Source of the DNA: Phoronis australis
Lineage: Eukaryota > Phoronida > Phoronidae
Direction of reading: 5' to 3'
Assembly: GCA_002633005.1 (NCBI GenBank)
Contig: NMRA01000147.1
Coordinates: forward strand, 797,179 to 832,867
Length of the DNA: 35,689 bases
In this document: positions 13,281-21,900 of the stretch, in pieces
How the letters are laid out: the number at the start of each line of letters is the position of its first letter
How positions within the stretch are numbered: the stretch's first letter is position 1
Program-made: the position numbers and the translations under genes
Notes under the pieces: generated by a model
Told to the model about the DNA's origin: nothing
Seen by the model: the letters and a program-made list of their open reading frames with translations, nothing else
Databases searched by the model: none

Positions 13281-13994
13281 GCTAGGTCTGAGCATCGTCA
13301 CAGCCCGACTCAATTCCCGTCTTCGCTCTCGTGGTTTGTCATCTCGAGAAATGTGGTTCCAGCGAAATCAGTATACCAATGAACAACTCCCTACGTCTGA
13401 CAGAGAAATGATCTTACAACAACACCGTGCCCGTACTGCAAATCATTCACACAGCGAAAGATTGCAGAATCCCCAGGGACGACACTGGCTTCGCCCTACC
13501 TCTTTGGCTGTAGTTGATCTAGTGTACTTCCACGCAGCCAAGATCGCGACAAGACAAAGGCTCGTGATCGATACTTGGTAGTGTCCATCGAGGACGATTG
13601 GTGTTATATCCGCAAGTTTGTTGGTTCGCAACTACGCTCCACATCATATAAAGTCAAACTGGATGATTACTACGTTGTGCCCGAGTTTTTCTCTCCGCGT
13701 GTCGAGTTGCCTTCACCAGCTCCGACGCTGGATGACGACGATGTATCGTACTCCACTGACACTCGTCCTGTGGGTATGCCGTCCGCCGATTCTTCGTCTG
13801 TCACGTTGCCTCCTGATTTTCCGCTTCCGCCTGTTCCTCAGGCATTGTCGCTGCCTCCGGACGATGCCACCGTTTCTTCTAATGACGACAACCCCTGCGA
13901 TATACCCAATGCCCGCTCTCGCAGAGGCCAGCGACTGTTGTCGACCGAAACGTTCTCACCGCCCACCCTCGTATTTACAGGATTACGTACTTAA
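13265..13994 (+). pseudogene. pol: Integrase C-terminal region remnant, split by a frameshift
   Basis: After the frame change near 13265 the integrase continues to about 13540 with a segment typical of the end of the core (LSIVTARLNSRLRSRG, then a basic stretch). A further single-base shift near 13541 puts the rest in another frame. There a small beta-rich domain (YLVVSIEDDWCYIRKFVG, then YKVKLDDYYVVPEFF) fits the SH3-like integrase C-terminal domain. A Pro/Ser/Asp-rich tail runs to a TAA at 13992-13994. Placement of the two shifts is by eye and may be off by several bases. Confidence 0.75.
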
Positions 13995-14225
13995 CTAAGG
14001 ACAGTTAAAGTTTCCTCACGTTTATCAGCCTCCTTATTTGTTGTTAGTTTATGTTTTTGTGAAGAATAGAAGTCACGCCAGTCCGCCAGATGTCGTTTCG
14101 CTGTAGTCAGCGCCCTCTGCTCTCTCTCTCTCTGCCGTCTGCCATTTTGTGCTGGTGTCGTTCATTCTATTTAGCTCTCAATAAACCTTAGTGTTTCGTC
14201 CACAGTTGTTCGTTCTGCATAAGCA
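13995..14225 (+). repeat. Probable 3' LTR or 3' non-coding end of the retrotransposon
   Basis: About 230 bp immediately after pol. It has a CT-rich tract (14118-14140), a canonical AATAAA poly(A) signal at 14180-14185 and a GT-rich stretch downstream, the layout expected of an LTR R region. I could not define TG..CA ends or pair it with a 5' copy, so LTR status rests on position and content. The 15-mer CGCCAGTCCGCCAGA at 14077-14091 recurs at 11325-11339 at the truncated 5' edge of pol. Confidence 0.5.
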
Positions 14226-15445
14226 ATTGCCTTCTGGCGCATGTTTTTTCTTTCATATAATACGACTGGGTACAATTCTAATTCTTGAGGCACGCAATTT
14301 TCTTACGGGAATATTATTGCGCTGCCTAAGACGAGAGTGAGAACACCCGTGATCGGAAAGTGATGAAGATTTATAGGGCATAGTAGGATAGTCGTCTTTG
14401 AACAACAGTTATGGTAGTGATCATTCAATATTAGGTTTAGGGTTAATTGACATAATCAAGTTATCCAGTAGAACTGTGTGCGCTGTTGAATCATGTCCCA
14501 GCTGAAGTATGCAGAGGGTCAAGCGACCTTTAAAACACGATAGAGAATGCATGTAAAACGTGGTTTTGTTGCGAATGGAAACTTCGCCCCTTCTAAAAAC
14601 GGCATTAAATCGTCAAAAAATAAAAAAAAATCATGCAACATGAATTGCAACAAAACTTCTAATACATTAAAAAGCAATCTGAAAATATCTTAATTATTGA
14701 GCAAATATTCTTCTTTTTAAAATGCCGCGACATGTGCCACGCACATCACCTTTTATTTAAAAATCAACATTTATGGCTCTGGTGACTTACAATCCACGCA
14801 GTCAGTTTGACCCATTCTTGGAATAATAGATTTGGTATGAGTTTCAATCGGGTGTCTAGTGCAGTGGACCGAATTGTTTAGCCTGCGGACGCTTATGATG
14901 AAAACTGGTTGGTGTGCCATCTGCAATATTTTTTCATCAAGCAAACCTCGTGCAGGCGTTCACTTCAGCTGGAAAACGTAAATTCAACTCAGAAATCCAA
15001 TAACCAATTACCTTTTACTACGTTATGACGCTCGAAAGTGCACGGTGACTTTTGTCTGATTTATGTTCCTTTGATATATATCTAAGGTTTATACACCATG
15101 ACCCGTTACTTGTAAATTGAAACACCTGTTCTAGAAGCAAACGATTCAAATCAATTTAAACTGTTTACCCGAGTTACTTAAGGTTATATATCATCCAATG
15201 TCTGACAAAAGTACTAAATGTCTGTACAGCAGCTCAAATATCTTTCAAATCTTAGTCACGAGACAATGTTTTTTTCCTAAAATATCGATCCTTGTTGAGG
15301 TCCGTTAAGATTAAAAGTTTCGACAGTCAAATTGTCGGTTATCTCAGGTACCGTCCTATATTTTTACTTGATTATACTTGTATTTATGTTGTATTGTACG
15401 GTGGTCCTCAATGAAGCGACGTTTACCTTTGAGGATCTCTGGGGC
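14226..15445. other. Non-coding stretch, no gene recognised
   Basis: AT-rich sequence between the retrotransposon and a CA-rich tract. I see no domain, transposon end or structural RNA. The short open frames at its right edge (15332-15563) read through the CA repeat and are artefacts of it. Confidence 0.55.
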
Positions 15446-15448
15446 TTA

Positions 15449-15518
15449 TACTCACACACGCACACAGGCGCGCTACACACACGCACGCACGCACGCAGGC
15501 ACACACACACACACACAT
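15449..15518. repeat. CA-rich microsatellite
   Basis: Interrupted dinucleotide tract of ACACAC with GCACGCAC interruptions, ending in an uninterrupted run of about nine CA units at 15500-15518. It produces His/Thr/Arg-rich spurious open frames on the plus strand. Confidence 0.9.
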
Positions 15519-15654
15519 TCAACTGTGTTTTTCTTGTATTTTTGTAATTGTTATCAAAGCTAATAAAAACATTGTTTTCTTCTCTTTATCATTCCGTGAA
15601 AAACAGTCCAAGATGTACGTAAATACATAGTAGAAAACAGAGACGAATGTTCTG

Positions 15655-15788
15655 ACCCAGTACGTCCCTTTTCACCCATTAATTCCATTTTAACCCAATA
15701 TGTTAATTTTGACCTAATACGTCCATTTTCACCTGTTGGGCTCATTCTCACCCGTTAAATCGATTTTTAACCGTTAAATGTGGTTTTG
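15655..15788. repeat. Seven-unit degenerate 19-bp tandem array
   Basis: ACC(C/T) begins units at 15655, 15674, 15693, 15712, 15731, 15750 and 15770, so the step is 19, 19, 19, 19, 19 and 20 bp. Each unit continues with an AT-rich middle and ends in TTTTN or close to it; typical units are ACCCATTAATTCCATTTTA and ACCTAATACGTCCATTTTC. Units differ at several positions, so the array is old or under loose constraint. The minus-strand open frame here is a by-product. Confidence 0.85.
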
Positions 15789-16130
15789 ATACATCTTTCT
15801 AGCTATTGAGTTAATTCCCGAACAAGATCTAAAAATCTGTCGCAGAATGTTGCTTGAACAGCTGGTAAAGTGTTGATCTGATAATTGTGACCTTCTGAAC
15901 CGGAGTGTCGCTTGATCACATGATGCTGCGCGTGCATAAAGTCAATAGTGTTCTAAATAGGTGTTTTCATTAACACAGACATTTATCGGCGATTGTTTAC
16001 TTTCACAAAATCACCAACAACTCGAGTTTTTGGATCTGTATACTTGGACGTATGGAGTCATGTTCCGTGCTAAATGAAATGAGGTAGAAACGTAAAATAG
16101 GTAGAAAATAACTAGATTGAACCCGTTTAG

Positions 16131-16353
16131 CATGCGCGCACCCAGCCTAATAAGTGGGGGGCTCGAACTTTTGGGAATGTGGTCCTTTTACTAAAAAAAT
16201 AAAAAGAGATACGTTCAGGGCTGTGAATTGTGCGTTCGCCGAACTTTGGTAGTTCCTGCTTTTCTAGTGGACTTTTGTCTCGTTTTCTCGGACTTTTTGA
16301 TTCTCTGAGGCGGACCTTTTTGCCCACTTCGCCAAATGCCCCCCCTGGGTGCC
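16131..16353 (-). mobile_element. MITE family A, copy 2
   Basis: It begins with a perfect left terminal repeat CATGCGCGCACCCAG at 16131 and carries GGGGGGCTCGAAC just inside. Internal blocks are the reverse complement of the copy at 33857: CTAGTGGACTTTTGTC, GAGGCGGACCTTTTTGCCCACTTCGCCAAATG. The right terminus stops after CTGGGTGCC near 16353, so the last few bases are lost or altered and no target-site duplication can be seen. It lies about 200 bp upstream of the first coding exon of the peptide gene. Confidence 0.85.
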
Positions 16354-16540
16354 ACAGATTTCTGTGCTTTGTAATGGCTGACAACTTCGTAATTGGGTGG
16401 TGCAATGTTCGACTAGTTGGGCTGACCGGCCACACAGTCATGTATGTGACGAGAACTATCAAGCACCTATAACACGAAATACAGTTGGATGCCAAACGTT
16501 GGCGCCACGACTCGACAAAATCTAGTTTGCCATTATAAAC

Positions 16541-16571
16541 TCGATGTGTTCTGATTTTCAGCCTCGAAACG
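16541..16571 (+). promoter_or_regulatory. Likely splice acceptor and 5' leader just before the peptide gene start
   Basis: TGTTCTGATTTTCAG ends at 16561 and is followed ten bases later by the ATG at 16572. This suggests that the 5' leader is itself spliced, with a further non-coding exon upstream. The context CGAAACGATGA has A at -3 relative to the A of ATG, a favourable Kozak position. Confidence 0.45.
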
Positions 16572-16640
16572 ATGAAGACTTCGTTCTTGATGGTTCTGCT
16601 CGTCACTGTTGCCCTCATTTGTGTCATCGAGTCGAAATCA
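16572..16640 (+). CDS. Secreted cysteine-rich peptide precursor, exon 1 (signal peptide)
   Basis: 23 codons from an ATG in good context to a consensus donor, TCA|GTAAGT, at 16641. The product begins with a Lys and then a hydrophobic core (FLMVLLVTVALICVI) followed by ESKS: a textbook secretory signal peptide with a likely cleavage site near the exon end. The exon ends on a codon boundary (phase 0). Reading on past 16640 gives a Ser/His-rich tail of intronic sequence that should not be counted as protein. The partner exon is at 21476. I do not recognise the family by name; the signal peptide itself is clear. Confidence 0.75.
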
Positions 16641-16977
16641 GTAAGTATTTCTAAATCTCCATTATCCAGTTATCACCATCCCCACCATCACTCTCTCGCA
16701 GTCACCATCACCGCCAATGACTTCATTTATCATAGTCCTCATTACCATCGCCACAGCTCCTATAACCGCTCTATGAATATTCAATAACGATTAAAAAAAA
16801 ATATTGATGAGGTGTAGATAAAGACTTCACTCACGACTGAAGTATTCCGACATTACAATTATAGAAAGTGAAACTTGAAAAGAGTGGGTGATTACGCTTG
16901 ATAAATGCACAGGCACTCGGATTTCCAGATCACTCATAACCATAAGAAACATATGTTTTCTTATATGTAGTAGTGAG

Positions 16978-17062
16978 TGACGTCATTTGCGATGCATATA
17001 AATGGAATCAAAACTGTGACGTGATCACAAATTGCACGTAAACAAAGTGATTGACGTAATCA
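16978..17062. promoter_or_regulatory. Cluster of three CRE/bZIP-like sites with a TATA-like box
   Basis: TGACGTCA at 16978-16985 is a perfect CRE. TGACGTGATCA at 17017-17027 and TGACGTAATCA at 17052-17062 are close variants on the same strand, 39 and 35 bp apart. TATAAAT lies at 16997-17003. CREB/ATF and related bZIP factors bind such sites. The position, about 350 bp inside the intron, would suit an enhancer or alternative promoter of the peptide gene; function is inference. Confidence 0.35.
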
Positions 17063-17957
17063 TGAACGCATTTAGACACATGCCCCTACACTCCACAGTT
17101 CCAGTTAGACCTGTGATGTGTATTTGGAATATTGATTGATTTGAAATATAAGTCATTGAGAGAGTTATCAAAGTGAAACGACTTTACGGACACATTTCCT
17201 ATCTGAGCAAAGTGTGAGTTCTAGTCAGCTTTGCTGCAAAGCTGTATACCAAATATATTTTGACGATAGTCTTCACACAACTAACTGGCTGGCTAAGTTC
17301 TAGTATGATTCTATTGTCAGAAGTATGCGCACTTGCGCTGTGAGGACACAGTTTCAGCCAGTGTACCATCAGTGTTAACACATTTTTTCAGCATTTACAT
17401 AATGAAAAATATGCTTATAAAAAGGACTGTGGTGCATGGGAAAAGACATAAAGACCATGAGCCTTTGCGAAAGCCGTGTGAGTCCACCCAACCAATGACT
17501 CTGTGGAGGAGACAGTTTGCCAAAAATCGTAAAGCAGTCGTTGTTTTACGATATTGACTCCTTTCCAAATATTCGAATATTTTTGTTTAAATAACAGATT
17601 GTTCAATTTGAACAATGTCAATTTTACGTTGTGTTTGTGACATTTTGGTATTACAGCGCGTCACATCAAAATCTTCACAATCACGTCATATTAAACAATA
17701 GGTAAATCCAAGTGTAGACGCTAGGTTGGCCTAACGGAAAATTTAAACTCATTCATGTTATTAAAGAAGACGGTTCTCGCCTTGGGTTATTCACATTAAC
17801 AAAACTCTTTTCACAATCCCAACAACATTGCAAAATCGCCATCTAATGAATCGTGGTCATGAAATTGGCGTACTTTTGCGAAGGCCAGTTTGAGCATTCT
17901 CAGTGACGCTGCTTGGTGTAAAATAGGTAAAAAACTAAATCCCCGGTGACCGCCTAA

Positions 17958-18048
17958 ATTTCATCTCGATTTCGAAAAAAACGCGATGAAATATAAAAGA
18001 AAAAACGAACGATGTAATTTTTGCGTGGAAGCCACAACGCAAAAAATT
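17958..18048. other. Two adjacent hairpin-forming inverted repeats
   Basis: ATTTCATC at 17958-17965 pairs with GATGAAAT at 17985-17992. A second hairpin at 18016-18048 pairs TTTTTGCGTGG with a complementary arm carrying a three-base bulge, around an AAG loop. They may be remnants of a small mobile element or structured RNA; nothing identifies a function. Confidence 0.35.
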
Positions 18049-18749
18049 GAGGTACTCAAACTCTAGAAAAAATTCTAACCCCCTACCTTTGCCGCTGTGA
18101 AGAAATCAGTAAACCGATAAATATAATGTAGTAGTCAGATTTAATCCGTTTTCAAAAGAAATTTAATTACTAAGTTAATTAGAGGTGCTCTCATTAAAAT
18201 ATAAAGCTGACCGTAATGCAACGAATTTTTAATCCTTTTGCAAACGAATTAAAATCTGTTTCCACAAGGATTTCAGTCATTATTTTGATTAGAGATGGCT
18301 TTTCAGTAATCCATGTTCATTTCACATTTTTGCCAGAGATTTAAACGGCTGTAACAAAATAGTATTTGGTGACCCGCACATTCTTGTCGGTATGCAGTAG
18401 GTAAAGACCAAAATACAAAATATGAAAATTTAAAAAAGTCTGCGATAAATTAAAACTCTGTCGAACCCCCTTAATTTTCAAACTTGGGGTTATGTAATCA
18501 TCTCAAGATGGGTAATGACCAATAGTAGAATTATCTTGAAAAACCTGGATTTAGACAATTTTTTTGATTTCGGAATTTCGGATTTTTGTGTACTGCATAC
18601 CTCTTTCCCACCGATTCCTTCTCTGCAGTAAAACTCACCATTCAGCCTCCGAATTCGCTACTGTACTATTTGAAATTGGAATTTTTTGAGCGGTCGCAGT
18701 CACCGTCTACACATGAACTCTGGCATTTCATGGAATACTGTTGTTGAAG

Positions 18750-19180
18750 TTAAAGAGGCCTGAAACGTGATAGACAGACTAAATTGCAATATTGAAAGTG
18801 GTTCTCTGTCACTGAAACAGAATTCAGCCTGCTCACTAAGTATTTTAAGGTTCGTTTGTAAAGATTTCTAATTTTTGTTATTTCTATTAATATCAAAGCA
18901 TTTTCTTTCAGTTTCAAATTTCAAAAAACAATCTGTCAACTGCTAACCACGTCATCAATTTTTCTCCTACAAATCAAAGCACGTCTCCTTATTTGGCATG
19001 GCAAAACATAGACGTAGCACATTTCGCTTAAATGGAAACCATGTGGTAATCGCAAAGTTTTTCCTTCAAAAATCGTGAATTTTGTGATTTTTCCGCACAG
19101 GGAAAATGAATTACTCAGTACTAGACGTTAGGAGATGGCATTTATTGTTTGACGAGCTTTTGCGTTCCATGCCTCTTTAA
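18750..19180. mobile_element. TTAA-flanked MITE family B, copy 2
   Basis: A 431-bp relative of 9391-9898, in the same orientation, bounded by TTAA at 18750-18753 and 19177-19180. Its terminal repeats match each other better than those of copy 1: TTAAAGAGGCCTGAAACG on the left against TTAAAGAGGCATGGAACG for the right end read on the reverse strand. Compared with copy 1 it lacks about 77 bp, mostly in the right half, and carries many substitutions. It lies inside the intron of the peptide gene. Confidence 0.85.
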
Positions 19181-19916
19181 AGATATCATTAGATCGCAAT
19201 TTACACGGTATACTAGTTTGCTTGTCCATACCTGTACACTGCTGCCACCTGTGGGAAAACAATAATACCAGATTCCGTATCCTGGCTCCTACGGAGTTTT
19301 TGTTTTGCTTGATGGCACCATCAATCGATTACATGTACACATGATGAAAATTTAATTAAAAAAATACATGCAATCTTTGGAGTCCATTGCGAGATTTTTA
19401 ACACCGGGGATAGCGCAGCTTGGGCGTTACTCAGTCAACCAAATCTCTCAGAGTCTAAAGACGTGGCTAATCAACATAAAACAGTAAAAAATATTGACAT
19501 TCATACTTTTTTCTACATTCATAGTAAAACACGCTTCAGTTTGAANTTTAAAGATATCATTAGATCGCAATTTACACGGTATACTAGTTTGCTTGTCCAT
19601 ACCTGTACACTGCTGCCACCTGTGGGAAAACAATAATACCAGATTCCGTATCCTGGCTCCTACGGAGTTTTTGTTTTGCTTGATGGCACCATCAATCGAT
19701 TACATGTACACATGATGAAAATTTAATTAAAAAAATACATGCAATCTTTGGAGTCCATGGCGAGATTTTTAACACCGGGGATAGCGCAGCTTGGGCGTTA
19801 CTCAGTCAACCAAATCTCTCAGAGTCTAAAGACGTGGCTAATCAACATAAAACAGTAAAAAATATTGACATTCATACTTTTTTCTCCATTCATAGTAAAA
19901 CACGCTTCAGTTTGAA
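19176..19916. repeat. 370-bp direct duplication around a single N (probable assembly artefact)
   Basis: 19176-19545 and 19547-19916 are the same 370 bp in direct order, with only two differences that I see (CATTGCGAG against CATGGCGAG; CTACATTC against CTCCATTC). They are separated by exactly one base, the N at 19546. The first copy starts at the right end of the MITE. This is what two overlapping contigs joined without merging would look like, with one-base differences from alleles or errors. A true tandem duplication cannot be excluded from sequence alone. Confidence 0.9.
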
Positions 19917-20577
19917 ACCTGAAATGCAACCTTACTTCATCCGCCATAAAGTCAAAGTTGTTAAGTCAAGTAAATCAAGTTTGCGATTGTGAATCATCCC
20001 GATAAACACTCAATGGAGTCAATTCTGTCCATGGTGATATATGAATGCAAACTCGCCTTCATGAAACAAAATAATCAGACAGGTTCTACCTCACTGAAAA
20101 CGCAAACCAGGGCGCTGCATGCGGCTTTTGATTTGCTTCTGAGAAAAAAAATAAACACCGAGAAGTGCTCGCCACCAGAGCACAAATTCCACACTGGCTA
20201 TAACCGCGGGTTATAACACACCTTTCCGATTGGGTTCGGACGACTAACAGGGGTTAGAATCAAGTACTTGGAAACTACACGACTCCAAGGAACTATTATG
20301 GCTCATGACTGGTAACAAAATGAAGTTGAGTAACTTGGTCACGAGGACTAGGCCTCCAAACAAGGACGTTGACTGGTACCTTTATCGCTCTCGCGTTATA
20401 TTTTTATCAAATCCACGTTGCCATCCACTCAGTAACAGTCGCCTTTTTAACTCACTGTCCGTGTATAGTGAACTGGTGTTAGATCCTAGCAAATGAGTGC
20501 ACACTGTACACTTATCTTCGTATTTTGCACCTTTTACATGTAAGATACGTGGAATAATTCATTCAATACAGATTAGT
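19917..20577. other. Intronic stretch, nothing recognised
   Basis: Short open frames at 19989-20216 and 20305-20496 have no domain and no splice support. The sequence lies within the intron of the peptide gene. Confidence 0.45.
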
Positions 20578-20629
20578 AACAAACAAACAAACAAACAAAC
20601 AAACAAACAAACAAACAAACAAACAAACA
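20578..20629. repeat. (CAAA)n microsatellite
   Basis: About 13 uninterrupted CAAA units. It yields a spurious Asn-Lys-Gln-Thr repeat frame. Confidence 0.95.
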
Positions 20630-21475
20630 GTGTTTCATGTATTTTCTACAGTCACGCCCCCTATAAGGCTGGTCAAATCACATGACTTTCCACATAAAGA
20701 AGTCAATACAGTCAGGAACTTACTTGACTGTATTTTCTGCTGGGACGAAACCGACCGCGCCATGAAGACTGGAAACACTTAAGCTAAAGCTACGGTGTTT
20801 TTGGCTAGCCTCTGCCGTTTTCGGTTGCTAACCGAAGTTCAAAACAAGAATATTTTTATGACCTGGAGAAATACAAGTGAATTTTCCTATTATTAAAGAA
20901 GAATTGTCGGTTATACGATAGAAATACGCATTTTGGGGTATTGTTGGATAGGACAGGCTTCTTGAAGTTATTAACTTTGACCAGAGCAACAAATTTCTTG
21001 GTGCTTTTGTCATCACAAATCGTCAATTCTCGGTGTTGTCTGTGAGACATTCGCTGAAATCAAGACCGGTCACTTTACCGCTTAGGTACGCATAAAATAA
21101 GTTCCGGCAGCAGGGCGTTTCACTGCTACCGCACCGCAGAGGTTGCAGGTTCGGATAGGCGCGCACCTCAGAAAATCACCTCGCCATAATGCTACTTTAA
21201 AACCACGAAACGCTGGGTACACGTTTCCAGGAGATACTAAGTTTCATTTTGACAGATAAGATACACGTTTGTTTTTCTGAGTAGGTTTTTTTGTTTCACT
21301 TTTCTATTTAAAACGAAACCGAAACTCTGCACCAAAAGCCAACACCAAACTGAGACTGGCGCAATAAGGTATGAACCTTTGAAGCCCAACTAATCGTCTG
21401 GGATCAAGTCCAAACCTCAACCCTTCCCCGCTTACTGATAATGCTATCGCGTCTGTTATTTGTTACAATTTTTAG

Positions 21476-21613
21476 GTGAATAAACGCCATCTTCCTGTAC
21501 CCTTGAACTTGGACGCAGATTGCGAGGTCAAATGTGACCCTTCTATGGAAGGCAAGCTATGCGGTGAGGACGAATCATCCGGTGAATGTATCGACGGCTG
21601 TTGTAAAACGTAA
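21476..21613 (+). CDS. Secreted cysteine-rich peptide precursor, exon 2 (mature domain)
   Basis: 45 codons plus TAA, entered in phase 0 from the acceptor TTTTTAG, matching the phase of exon 1. It begins VNKR: Lys-Arg at residues 3-4 is a classic proprotein convertase site, which would release a mature peptide starting HLPVP. Six cysteines follow at exon residues 16, 20, 29, 38, 42 and 43 (codons at 21521, 21533, 21560, 21587, 21599, 21602), with spacing C-x3-C-x8-C-x8-C-x3-C-C. The domain is acidic between the cysteines and ends CCKT. Signal peptide, dibasic site and disulphide-rich core together indicate an exported peptide: hormone-like, antimicrobial, protease inhibitor or venom/defence type. 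I do not recognise the exact cysteine framework, and sequence alone does not choose among these. Confidence 0.75.
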   Translation: MNKRHLPVPLNLDADCEVKCDPSMEGKLCGEDESSGECIDGCCKT

Positions 21614-21900
21614 ACGGTGAGTGCGTATAGGAATGTTTGTATGCAAGTATAAATACTCGTGTAAACTCTTTTTCATTAAAAAACTCACAGAAACGATTTG
21701 ACAGCCAATTCTAACCTAGCCCATACTGTGTCCCAAATGGTGATCTTTAACACGTCTATTAGTCTACTTCGTGTGAGATGTCTGTAAAAATGGAAGTGCA
21801 ATCAAGTCTGTAATTTACTGTTCCTAATATGTTAGTGATATCTCTCGATCGATGAAATTCATATTTCGGTATTCTAATCTAGTTGGTGAAAATAAAGAAA
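21614..21900 (+). terminator. 3' end of the peptide gene: possible 3'UTR intron donor and poly(A) signals
   Basis: Four bases after the stop there is an ACG|GTGAGT donor-like site at 21617, so the 3'UTR may be spliced. Candidate poly(A) signals are ATTAAA at 21675-21680 and AATAAA at 21891-21896. Which is used depends on whether the UTR intron is real. Confidence 0.35.

Larger units (their letters stand above)
11293..14225 (+). mobile_element. Ty3/Gypsy-like LTR retrotransposon, 5'-truncated and decayed
   Basis: The order of domains is reverse transcriptase, RNase H, integrase, then a probable 3' LTR. This order (RNase H before integrase, both after RT) is that of Ty3/Gypsy-type elements; in Ty1/Copia elements integrase comes first. 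Gag, protease and the N-terminal fingers of RT are missing, and no 5' LTR is visible. At least three frameshifts and one in-frame stop interrupt pol, so the copy cannot make a full polyprotein. Composition is richer in G+C than the flanks, as expected of inserted coding DNA. Confidence 0.85.
16641..21475 (+). other. Intron of the cysteine-rich peptide gene
   Basis: About 4.8 kb, from the GTAAGT donor to the acceptor TTGTTACAATTTTTAG at 21460-21475. It contains a CRE-like cluster (16978-17062), short palindromic repeat fragments (about 17226-17290), hairpins (17958-18048), a MITE (18750-19180), the duplicated block around the N (19176-19916) and a CAAA microsatellite. I found no extra coding exon between the two, but a small one could be missed. 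Confidence 0.6.

Noticed and set aside
16127-16627. 166-codon minus-strand frame
   Set aside because: It runs through a MITE and antisense to the signal-peptide exon; its content is transposon sequence.
16641-16787. Read-through of the peptide exon 1 frame into a His/Ser-rich tail
   Set aside because: The consensus GTAAGT donor at 16641 marks the exon end; the tail is low-complexity intronic CATCAC-type sequence.
21061-21160. tRNA-like or SINE-like stretch (GCAGAGGTTGCAGGTTCGGAT)
   Set aside because: Only a partial B-box resemblance; no convincing A box, cloverleaf or SINE copies in the window.
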